Shown here: in pieces, positions 21,301-31,114 of the stretch | Layout of the letters: each line of letters begins with the position of its first letter | How positions within the stretch are numbered: the first letter of the stretch is position 1 | DNA from: Didymodactylos carnosus | Taxonomy: Eukaryota; Rotifera; Eurotatoria; Philodinida; Philodinidae | DNA: 48,511 nt | Reading direction: 5' to 3' | Assembly (NCBI GenBank): GCA_905250885.1 | Contig: CAJNOQ010000509.1 | Location: 1 to 48,511, forward strand | Program-made: the position numbers and the translations under genes | The notes under the pieces: generated by a model | What the model was told of the DNA's origin: nothing | What the model saw: only the letters and a program-made list of their open reading frames with translations | Databases searched by the model: none

Positions 21301-23806
21301 ATCATATAGTGATTGTCAGAGAAAAACGCGATCATTACGTGATTTTGAAAGTTATTTAAAACAATTATCTTGACGCGACTCACTATAGCGAGTCCCTGCA
21401 TCAATTGCTCATATTTTCCGGAGAGTCACTAGTCGTCACATCTTCAAGACAAAAATATTCGAAACTCATTTATTTTTATAAGATCTTTTACAAAAATAGT
21501 ATCCTGTCTTCTCTGAACCTTTTCTCACCGGCCATTTCTCGTTATGCTTATCATCTTGAGCACAATAACAAAATCATAGTAAAAAGCTATAAAACAAAGT
21601 GATGAGAAACGTGTCAGGATGTGTTTCAAAACGAAGTGTTTTTGATTGCATCTAGGCGCGTTCCTATATCCGCAATCCATCCTAACTACCTTAATTGATC
21701 GCTATAACGATCCTTACATTTTCTTCAGACGTTTCTGAACTCAAATGCAACCATCCTTTGTTTGTCGAACGGTATAAAATAAAGGCGTCTAGATGAGTTC
21801 AAGGTATCTCTCGGACTCAGAGACGAGTCTAGATGCAACTATTGTTGAAAAGAATTAAGTGCGTCCTGAGTTTTCTTATTTTTTAATTTGATCCTTTAAG
21901 CGCGTTTGAACATGTCTTAAAACTGAAGAGCGCCTACACAGGTGTTTCATTCAATTGGGGGAATAGAATGTGTTTAGACGCACTTTTTCTCTCACAAAGG
22001 TAAAAAACCGTTCTCAGAACTATTTGGATCCAAAAAACGCGTTCGAATATCATTTTTTAGAAAAGAAGAAGAAAACCGCATCTAAAAGTTCATCCCCATG
22101 ACAAAACTTTCCAGTTGGTAATTCGAAAACCCGCCCAATAAACTGTTCTCTGGGCATCGGTCGACGGTCTTATCACTTTAATCTATTGTTTGTATATTCA
22201 TTTTTTGCTGAAAAATTAATATTATTTTATTATTTGTGGCGTAAATAATAGATTACAATCTATTACGCAGTATGAGAGACGGATAACATCAATCCTCTCT
22301 ATATACCTGTCAGGTGTACATTCAAGGTTGAAAACACGTATGAAAAGTTCGGTGCTATTCAAATATGTTATTTCTAATCAGATTTACCATAACGTCATAG
22401 CAATTAGCGCATATCACTCTGCCTCAACACCAGGGATGTGGCGACCACGGGGTGCGAGGGGGTGCGCACCCTCCCACTTCTTTTTGGAAGAAGCGAAAAT
22501 ATGGAAAATTAGAACAACTATTCGATAATATTATAACATTATAAACTAAAATACGAATAAATGATCTTTCTGTAGATTGATGTATTAGATTATGTTGAGA
22601 AGATTATATGCATAGGTTTAGAACAAAACTATCAAAAATTGTTAGTTTTTCAGAGTGCTCGTTTGAAAAACCGACTACCAGAAAAAAGATCATTTGACGT
22701 TGATCTTCACTACTGCACCCGCCCCCCACTTTTTTTCTTTCGCCACATCCCTGCTCCACTCCCAACACACGCAGAAAGCAATCTCCGCTTGTTACGCGAA
22801 CATGTTCATTTTTATTAACAGAAGCACTTATTATTGTCTCAATATTGTTAAATAGCATCCTGACTTTGTCAGGACCGAAAAAGAAACAATCTGAAAAAGT
22901 TTACTGTTTAGTCGATTCTTACCAGAAACTTTATCCGACTTTTCTATAAATTTTCAAGTTATACATTATTCAATGGCATTGAATGATGTATAATTGGGTT
23001 CCATTGATTCAATAGAACTTGATAAGCTAATCACAGGTTTTACATTTACTTGGATAAAAAATATTTTTCTGTAAAGAGAAAGTCAGGGTTTTTCTTGAAA
23101 ATTAGGAGCTTTGCAGATTCTTGTCTGAAATATATGAAAAGAGGGACTACTTTCCGCTAACCGTATGTAATCTTAACTTATGAGTCTCAAGGATTGTTTA
23201 TACCTATAAAGATAACATGCATATTGGACATATAAAAAGAAACCAAATAATTATCGTATGTGTGATGCGCATCGATACGTTGTTCCTCACCAGGTAAGTA
23301 GACCTGAGGTACATTAATACATATTTTGACCACCATTATATATACAAAGCTGAAAACTCATTACTCTACGATCTTAATTTATTGTACACGATCATAGTGA
23401 CTATTGCACTAACAGTCCACTTTATTCAGAGGCAACATGCAGGAAACATTAATCAAATCATCACTTTCGTTTAGCTTTTCATTTCAGCTGTATTAAAAGT
23501 AACTCGTGAAAGTGGTACACAGTACCATTTACATTCATATTTCATTTTACCTGGATATTTTAATGGTATTGCAACTATTTCATTGTCAACGGGTCTGTAC
23601 GAAAGTCTTTCTGAAACAGTGTTCTGAACTGGTCTCAAGGCCCTTCCATAGGCATAAGCCGTTCGTGCAATAGAATACAGAATAACTGGCTTCATTGACC
23701 CACGATAGCCCGTAGCCGTTCGAATGGCGATTGGAAGCGAATATTGAGTTGCAATCGTTTGTAGAGAACAGGGTTGAGATGACCATTCTATCGACTCTAA
23801 TGACAT
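18394..23806 (-). CDS. Tandem CABIT-domain adaptor, GAREM/THEMIS-like
   Basis: Probable cytoplasmic signalling adaptor; GAREM (FAM59) proteins act downstream of receptor tyrosine kinases and THEMIS in lymphocyte signalling. Four exons on the minus strand: 23806-23551, 19911-19435, 19310-18778, 18663-18394, all GT-AG and in phase, giving 511 aa. The first CABIT unit starts at residue 1: the IEWSS...LPIAIR pattern followed by IPLKYP matches the start of GAREM CABIT 1, then YVAARMRVFTI and LLMIEKVVYVEY. A second unit is visible at HTIANLVGKFQMPLKVKSF through GYVQLLGTRTDEFAICGSLS to IPMKFVAAS. The C-terminal 220 residues are Ser/Arg/Asn-rich and probably disordered, without an obvious SAM domain. 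Intron 1 (3.6 kb) is packed with repeats and could hide an exon. An alternative read-through of exon 1 past 23551 stops at about 23471. Family assignment rests on remembered motif spacing, so moderate certainty. Confidence 0.72.
20100..20200. repeat. CAGACACGT-type short repeat cluster
   Basis: Three to four imperfect copies of CAGACACG/CAGACAC in about 100 bases inside intron 1 of the CABIT gene. Part of the repeat accumulation in this intron. No boundary found. Confidence 0.35.
20249..20946. mobile_element. TA-flanked palindromic MITE with TTTCCAG/TATAGAAA motif array
   Basis: A 698-bp element flanked by TA on both sides (20247-20248, 20947-20948). Ends are CACTGTAACCTTGAA and, on the opposite strand, CACTGTAAGGTTGAA. 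Both subterminal thirds are arrays of TTTCCAG...TATAGAAAATC in alternating orientation. The centre (about 20640-20770) is GC-rich, unlike the arms. A TA duplication fits Tc1/mariner/pogo-type transposases. It lies in intron 1 of the CABIT gene. No transposase frame is present. Confidence 0.85.
20985..21400. repeat. GC-richer inverted-repeat sequence with CGCGA motifs
   Basis: Repeated GCGACTC/GAGTCGC and ACGCGAT/ATCGCG motifs in both orientations (for example about 21000-21110 and 21285-21400), in CABIT intron 1. Resembles the other palindromic elements here, but I could not define ends or a target duplication. Confidence 0.4.
22431..22753. mobile_element. hAT-type MITE with eroded TSD
   Basis: A 323-bp element with perfect 14-base terminal inverted repeats CAGGGATGTGGCGA (22431-22444 and its complement 22740-22753). 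Flanking 8-mers CTCAACAC and CTCCACTC agree at six of eight positions. CAGGG-type ends and an 8-bp duplication are typical of hAT. Just inside both ends are G-rich/C-rich stretches; the middle is AT-rich. It sits in CABIT intron 1. The minus frame 22604-22858 overlapping it is not a gene. Confidence 0.8.
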
Positions 23807-25936
23807 ATTTAAGGTTTCAAATAAATAATCGATGATTTAGGAAAATGTATACCAGCAGTAAAAGTTTACTTAATCTATCACCATGAACTCAATGATATAT
23901 ATTCAGAACGTCATAACATATTCTGTTTTACCACTGATAACAAATATAATAGATTTTAAAAACACATATAAACCGATTTTCAATAAACAGTCGATACCGT
24001 TTAATGACCTGTATCTATCTATCTGTCTCGGAAACGCGAAAGAGAATGAATTTATTTTTATTTGTTTTCTCCATCCAAACGTAAGTCATCAATAAAAAAG
24101 AACGTCAAGGTAGCTTTCGTTCTATTTGGTTAGAAACAAAAACTCAGTTAGGCGTGACAAAAAAAAGAAAATAGACACAAACCCGTGTAATAACAGGATT
24201 TCACATTTACGGAACTAGAATGAATGCATGAGAAAAACACTTATTCATCAAAATTAGAATTAATAATCAAATAGCAAAAAATTTTATTTTTTTTTATACA
24301 CATATTTAAGACCAACTTATTTGAATAACTTGATAAATGCTTTCAAAAATCTGCGAAAACAAAAATAGATTTATACAGCCATTAATCCGCCTTTCTAGGA
24401 AGCAAAATGCAAATTTCGCTATATAATGTTATTGTGTCGATGCCTATTATTGTAACAGCATTTTATCTATGCGAGTCATGGCTCAGTTACTCGTACAGAA
24501 ATCACTTCATATTAACATCAATACTTCAATATCACTTAATTTTGTTTCTAGGAAAAAAAATAGAAATAAACTTGAAAAAGCTATTTTATGTCATCATTGC
24601 CTTAATTAACACGATGGCTACCGACATCACCTATATTTTTCATCAAATAAAACATTTTATATTTGTCTGCTAAAATAACAAAATCAAGTGTATCAGTGAC
24701 ACTAAATTTGTAACAGCTCAAAATAAATGATTGATATTTTTTAGTTCCTATTATTACACATATTATAAATAAATTTTGATGTGACTTAACTATACCGCTG
24801 TGCAAATAAGTTGCGAAGAGATAAAACAAGAGAATCATTTACTTATTAACTCAATTAGAAACGTATTCCAAACAGCAGCATTTCCCTTATATCTCACCTG
24901 ATAAGTTTTCTATTGTGGAGTGAATGTTCAGTAACAACTACAATTCTCTTCTACTATCACGTGAAGACAAGAAATCCCTTTTATTATAAGTGTTATGAAT
25001 TAGTTGAGATTATGAGTACATTCATTGTATTGGTTTCCAAATTAAGTTGTTAGAATATCGTATCTAGGTGCAAATTGAGTCTGTGAAGAAAACAATTTAT
25101 CACTATACTCTAAGTATAATTCAGCTGAAGCCGATTTTCTCAGAAAAATTCACATTTTCTGCGTCCTTCTTGCTTCGGGGATAGTACTTTTCATACCTTA
25201 ACCGGCAAGCTGTTATTATATCCCAAACACTTCAAATAACAACATCGACGATCATTCTTATCAAAATATACAACTGTTCGAATCATTTTCGCACACTTAT
25301 TTTTAATATCACTACGGTAAACTTGCATATCTTACAGTCAATTTGGTGTTGGAGGTTCTAAACTTTTCTTGATCATCATTAACTCTGTCGGACTTTAAAC
25401 GCAAAAGTTGTGATAAAGCTTAAGATATATCTTCTTCTTTACTCTATTTATGATCATAAGCAAGAGCTTGTTTTTCATATGGGAAAGCTTTTTTTACCAT
25501 TCTGTTGTCTAAATTTAGCCATAACTTTCATCTCAATTATAGCCGCCTTTGATTAAAATCAACTGAAATATGTTCTATTTATCTAAAAATTTGTTCTTTT
25601 CTTTGAAATCAACATGTTGCACGCTACATCATTTTGTTCATTGGTTAGAGAATAAAAGTAAAAAATTTTCATTCGAAAAAAAAAGAATGAGTTGACAAAA
25701 AAAAGATTATATTTTAGAAATACGTTTGTTACGTAAATCACATTTTCTTATCTATTCGTTTATCATACCAGTAGCAAAGATTTACAAGTGACACAACTGA
25801 CTATAAAAGACATTCAGGATTTCATAAAGTACGTTAATACTATAGCTGGGATTGAGCATAATCGAGAAAGAGATAGAGTGAATTGGACAATATACATTTA
25901 TACATGTTTTACTAACTTTCGTTTATTTTATTTTAG
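23807..25936. other. Gap: divergent intergenic region between CABIT gene and homeobox gene
   Basis: About 2.1 kb between the minus-strand CABIT start and the first recognised leader exon of the plus-strand homeobox gene. It presumably holds both promoters. Open frames at 23883-24095, 24407-24673, 24602-24838 and 25788-26009 have no domains and I regard them as chance. No TATA box stands out from the general AT richness. Confidence 0.45.
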
Positions 25937-26042
25937 CACATTCAAGATTTCCAGCGTCGGACAAAGTAAGTATTCTGTTCTGTCTTCTAATTATTTGTCT
26001 TATCTTTAGTGATAAAACCACGATCATCACTTTTCACCCGAT
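25937..26042 (+). other. 5'UTR exons of homeobox gene 1
   Basis: A candidate leader exon 25937-25965 has an acceptor (TTTTAG) and a strong donor (GTAAGT). A 44-base intron then leads to an acceptor (TCTTTAG) at 26009, and the exon continues 33 bases to the ATG at 26043 with in-frame stops (TGA, TAA) upstream, which fixes that ATG as the first in-frame start. Inferred from splice consensus. Confidence 0.55.
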
Positions 26043-26983
26043 ATGTGGTCGTCTTCAACGTCTTCATCATCATCCGGCTATCCAACATCAATGAATACAT
26101 CCAATTCATCATTCGACTATGCTTATCCTCCAACAAATCCATATTTAACGTCAACTCCCTCAACAACTAAAATGCCTGCTCATTCAGATAGTCTGTTCCC
26201 AACATCGCCTGTTATTTGTATGTACGATAACTCAAGTAATATTTATTATTCAAATACAGGTAAGCCAAGATAGAAATTCAACTTCAGATACTTCAGGGTT
26301 ATCGATAAATAGTTTCGTATGAAAGAAATTTTGCTAAAATTAAAATGTTTTTTTTGTTCAGTTGATACATATTCATCACCGTCTTCGCCGAATAATTGTC
26401 TTCAAAGATCTAGTCCTCTATGCTCATATTCATCATATCCACACACCTATCAATCATTTTATTCTTGTACAAGTCCATCATCGATATCACCGTCTAGCAC
26501 ACCTAATCCGATCGTTTATCCAACTTCGAATGTTATTCAATTTCCAGATTATTTTACACCGCCCTATCCATTGTCATCAACAACATCTGATTATTCCGAC
26601 ATTATCACCGATAATTCTAACAGATCCGATCTAATTCCACCCACAGGAAGAAGACGAAGACAGGTAAGTCATTTTTTAACGCTGGTACTTATTATATAAT
26701 ATTTTCTATTTTTCTATGTATTTAGAGAACAAATTATACTAAAGATCAAATTCGTGCATTAGAAAAAGTATTTCAATCTCAACAATATCCCGATGTGCAT
26801 GATAGAGAAGATTTATCAAAACGTTTAGATATTCCAGAATCAAGAATACAAGTATGGTTTAAAAATCGACGTTCGAGATTACGGGCTATAAAAACTCCAC
26901 ATACAGGTATAACAGTTGACTTTTAATAAATGTAAAATTCAACGATTATTTATTTAGTTCCGTCAAGTGATACACAAAATTAA
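26043..26983 (+). CDS. K50 paired-like homeodomain protein, copy 1
   Basis: Nuclear DNA-binding transcription factor. Four exons: 26043-26259, 26362-26663, 26726-26906, 26958-26983; GT-AG, in phase, 241 aa. The N-terminal 165 residues are Ser/Pro/Tyr-rich with an MYDNSSNIYY motif just before intron 1. The homeodomain is residues 170-229: RTNYT, L16, F20, YPDV, RED, PESRIQVWFKNRR with W48, F49, N51, R53. Lys at position 50 predicts TAATCC-type (bicoid/Otx/Gsc/Pitx) binding. The homeobox is split by an intron between positions 4 and 5 but not at 46/47. The protein ends eight residues after intron 3. No OAR or WSP motif is seen, so the exact class (Otx, Gsc, Pitx or a lineage-specific group) is open. 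Tandem partner of the gene at 27874-30462. Confidence 0.93.
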
Positions 26984-27873
26984 AGAAAAACAATTTCCTG
27001 TACATTTCAAGACACTTGTATATTCAGAAAATTTGTTGTTCATTTTCCATTTGTTATTTATTTTTTTAAGATTTTTTGAAATTATTTTTGTTAATCAATT
27101 ATTTTCTAAAAAAAGAGCAGTTTCTTTGCTAATTCATTGTTATTTATCTGAAGCAAACATTTGTTGTTCTTAATTAGTAGTGAGAAAACTTTACAATCTA
27201 TTTCTAAATTCAATTGCAACAGTGAATCATACAAGTTCTCAAATACGTAAAAATCTTTCGTTTTATGATAAAAGCCACATATATACGAGGCGTTTTAGCG
27301 AAAGTTTTCTACAACATACTAAGTAAATAATTTATCGTATCTGCTCGCGTTCTTTACCATAATTGAAATTGCTAAGGTAGTCGATATATAGTTCAAAAAT
27401 TTGATTATTATTCAACTAAGGCATAACCTTGAAGAAACAAAAGGCTGAGAATAACAAAATATGTATATGCTTTCTCCTATGTAGATTTTGGCTCATTAAT
27501 CGTGTCTGATAAACGGGTTTCTCTCGTTTACATAAGCATGGTTGATTGTAAGTTCATATAGTTGATAGATGTTCTTGCGTTGAAAATAAAGTAGAAAAAA
27601 AAACGAATTATAATTGATACAAATTACGTGAGTAAAAGAAAATGAGTGTATCACCATTATTCAAATCCTATAACAAATGAGTACATAATACAAATGGACA
27701 AGAACATATACTTGGCGTAGAAGAATTGGTGTATTGTTTTTCTTTCAAAGAAAGATTTTACAACACAACCAACAACTATTAGAGTCAGTTTGTTACGGTA
27801 TATGACGAATAATTCATTCTTGAACTATTAAAACATTTGTTGTGCTGAGATCGAATACATACTGGTTCAAAAA
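26984..27873. other. Gap: intergenic between the two homeobox genes
   Basis: AT-rich, no further exon recognised. It must contain the 3' end of copy 1 and the promoter of copy 2. The frame 26967-27173 is AT-rich chance sequence that overlaps the copy 1 terminal exon. Confidence 0.5.
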
Positions 27874-30462
27874 ATGGAAAATCAGTACTCAATAAACGAG
27901 TCGGAGTTCGATCACCTAAATATTTGTCCAACGTATTTCACGTTATCAGATAGTTGGAATAATATACCGCGATATTCAGATACTCCCTCACCAATTTTAC
28001 ATATGTATGATGATTCGCCAACAGATATTTACTCAAAAAATGTAAATACTGCAACAGGTATGCTTTATAAAGATTTATAGTTTTGAGATCATTTTATGAT
28101 AATATGAAAATGGGTCTTGCAGATTTCAATGAAAATATATTCTTCCTGTTCGAAAAAGATAATAAGTTATAGGATAATTATAGCCGATCTCTCGTCGAGT
28201 TCAGCGTCATATATCATTTTTTTCCTCTAAAGTCAGTGGGCGTCCTGGGGAAAAATGACAGTTGACAAAATGTTTTTGACAGTAGGTTCAAGATAGACAT
28301 GGCAATAATAAAAAAAAAAACAATCTTTCTGACAATGCAAGCTTAGGACAGATGATCAATTGTATTTAATAAAAGAGACTCTATTCCGAACTGTGAGACT
28401 CCATAGACAATTCTGAACACAAATTTGCAAAGATCTCAGCATATCTACTCGAGATAGAACGCTTTCGATTTACAGAAACCGCAAAAATAGTGAAACATGA
28501 ATAAACGACAAGATGACAATCTACCTTCTTTAAAGAGTGTAATTCTAATATAGCAATCAAAACAGAAGTATTGAAATCATATAGATCGATTTTAGGTAAG
28601 TTATGCAAGTTTAGCTGAAAATACGCTTTCATCAGATTTTATGTTGCCACTGCTATTTGTAGAAGATCATCCGACCTATTTATATAGATGGCAAGATCTC
28701 TTCTATACTGATACTGTATCAAGTTCTTCTCTTTTTCATGTAATTTCGTTTTCAGTTATGAATAATGCTGTCTCATCTCAGAGATGGTCACCCTGTAATC
28801 AATACGCCAATAATCGATGTTCAGTACAATGTACATCAACTTCATACCAACAACTATCGCCTCTGGCTCATACTTCAATTATTTCAAGTTCACCTACGAT
28901 GATCTCAGAAACAAAATTGAACTCGTCAGCTTATTATCCAAAAATGACCGCAACACCTCCAGCAATGCAATCCACTGTTCATCCTTCTGAAGTCATCTCG
29001 GACGGTTCTTCATTTAATAATTCACTATTAGCGTCATCCCAATATACATTAACAACAACAGCAACCACAGTGAATCATAATTATCAGAATGTTAATTTTA
29101 ATCAAACATTTTTAAATGAGACGTTTGGCAGAGGTAATACGAAACAACGTTTCCAGCGCAATTCTCGCTTTGCAGAATTTTATGGTTAGAGTCTAGAAGT
29201 ATACGGAGTATCCTCATCTTGTATGTGCGAAGTACAAAGTTGTAGAGTAGAATGCGTTTAGAGTACGAACTTCCCATAGCGTAGAAAATAGAGTGAATCG
29301 AAATACCTTCATCGCCCAGGTCTATGAAAACGGTGTCGTTGATGGATCGTTAACTATCGACTAACGGATCACAAACGGACCGTTTTTACATCGTTTAACT
29401 TGGACCGTTTTATGACAAAAAAACGATTCGTTTATGCCGTCTTTTTTACAGACTGTTTCTCATCGTTAATGGAACGTATCATGAATGTTGCATTAAAAAG
29501 TTTTATTTTTCAATCGTTGTCTTGAAAATATTGTTTGGCACTATCCTCTCTTGAAAACGTCACCGACGAAGTTGGCTGTCCTCTGAGCATCCGAGTATAT
29601 CCGATCCATATACAATCCACGGGCCGGCCCGTTTGGCCCGAACTGTATGGGATCTTCCAAAAAATTTATGCGTTCTCTCCGGGCGGGACCGGATCGGGCA
29701 AAAAAATCCTGTCAGGGACGATCACTGGAAGTGATAGCAAAATAAAAGAGATGAATGACTTGTCGACAAAACTGTCTGCATACGACATAGACTATGCTTG
29801 GTCATGCCAGTTAATGACTCGTTTGTAGACCATTAATCAACGTTCTCAAAACGGCCAATTTACAGTGACGTTAATGAACCGTTTTTAGGCGTTTATACAC
29901 CGTTAACGCGTCTTTTTATAAGTTATCATTAGTTAAATGGCCGGTTGAGCCGGACATATTTCTGATGAATCCAAACCATTTTTTAGAAAAAGACGTTAAA
30001 TTTATAACTGAAAGAGGCTGATATGTTTCAGAAGTCACTCATTATATTAGTTTTTAGGAGATTCTTTTCTAGTATGTATAGTTCTGCTTGTCACTTTCCA
30101 TTTTAGTCCCACCGCTTGGACGAAGAAGAAGACAAAGAACTAACTACACGAAGACACAAATCAGCGAATTAGAGGCGACATTTAGATCTATTCAATATCC
30201 AGACATTTGTGCAAGAGAAGATTTATCGCTACGATTAGGCATTCCAGAATCAAGAATACAAGTAACATCAATAGAAGAATATAAAGTATTTCATGCTTCA
30301 CTTGTCTGATTTTAAAACAGGTTTGGTTCAAAAATCGTCGAAGCAGACAACGAATACTTCTTTCTCAAAAAATCGAAAAAGCAAAGGTATTTATGAATAT
30401 CAGGACTAACAACAAGGAGAAACTTTTGTTCTTCCTAGATCATACGATTCAACTTGGAGTGA
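27874..30462 (+). CDS. K50 paired-like homeodomain protein, copy 2
   Basis: Nuclear transcription factor, paralogue of the gene just upstream. Five exons: 27874-28057, 28756-29133, 30107-30261, 30321-30386, 30439-30462; GT-AG, in phase, 268 aa. The first exon ends, like copy 1, with an MYDxSxxIY motif and a phase 1 intron after Gly. Residues 62-187 are Ser/Thr/Asn-rich. The homeodomain is residues 194-253 (RTNYTKTQ, YPDI, RED, PESRIQ-VWFKNRRSRQR) with Lys50. Here the intron lies between positions 46 and 47, the classic paired-class position; copy 1 lacks it. Intron 3 (973 nt) contains a palindromic repeat. Another reading of the last exon in a different phase would end SYDSTWSDDLDMIS, but the only donor gives phase 0 and the ending IIRFNLE. 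AATAAA at 30494-30499. Confidence 0.9.
29318..29940. mobile_element. Probable palindromic element with AACGG/CCGTT motif array
   Basis: Lies in intron 3 of homeobox copy 2. Both outer parts (about 29320-29480 and 29820-29925) are dense in AACGG/CCGTT in both orientations, including palindromic AACGGACCGTT. The centre (29615-29705) is very GC-rich with GGCCGGCCC and GGGCGGGACCGG, possibly a second element nested inside. No terminal repeats or target duplication could be fixed. The open frame 29535-29828 is not supported as a gene. Confidence 0.5.
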
Positions 30463-31114
30463 TGATTTAGACATGATTAGTTGACATTATCCAAATAAAT
30501 ATAAAATATTTTGTTTTCCTTTATTATTCTGATCAGTTTTAACAATGTTCTTTGATACTCTTTTTCTTTTTCTTCTGTGCTGTTTATTCTTACTTAGATG
30601 GACAAAAATGAGTTACCTTCTTTAATATTTGTTTCATCAAACAGAATGGAATTACGATTTATTTATAGATCACATATTGCAAAAACATATTTTATTCACT
30701 ATTCATCGCTCATTTGAAAAGACGACACCATATTTTGTTTACTCGGATAACAGTGGGAAGATTTAAACTACACTTCTGAGAAGTTTTTAAATAGCCAATA
30801 TACTGCGCTGGTAAAATATGGATAATTTATCGTTTTTAAAGTAATGAAAATATGAGATTTTTATTTAACACGATTTTTCATTAGCGTTTGCTCTTAGCAT
30901 ATCGTAAATCTATTAAAAATTAAAGTTTGAGACAAGAACTGGTTCTCAGAGCCGATTTTAGTGCGAGGGAGTGGATGAACAAGATCAAGATTATGAGATT
31001 TGGTTTTAGATTTTTCGCTTTGTTTACGCTTAAATCTTTATATATTTTCAAGTTTAAGAAAAATATGCCTGAAAATTTCTAGATTGATATGCGTTTTGGT
31101 CTAGTAACGAATAA
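30463..31114. other. Gap: intergenic between homeobox copy 2 and PWP2
   Basis: Holds the 3'UTR of homeobox copy 2 (AATAAA at 30494) and the PWP2 promoter. AT-rich, nothing else recognised. Confidence 0.5.

Noticed and set aside
26362-26634. Alternative plus frame rich in His/Ile over homeobox exon 2
   Set aside because: Out-of-frame shadow of the Ser/Pro-rich coding frame, which splices in phase into the homeodomain.
29535-29828. 97-aa frame with SPGGTGSGKK, resembling a P-loop (GxxxxGK)
   Set aside because: The GxGSGKK-like string comes from a GC-rich palindromic stretch inside an intronic repeat; no beta strand before it, no Walker B, no splice support.
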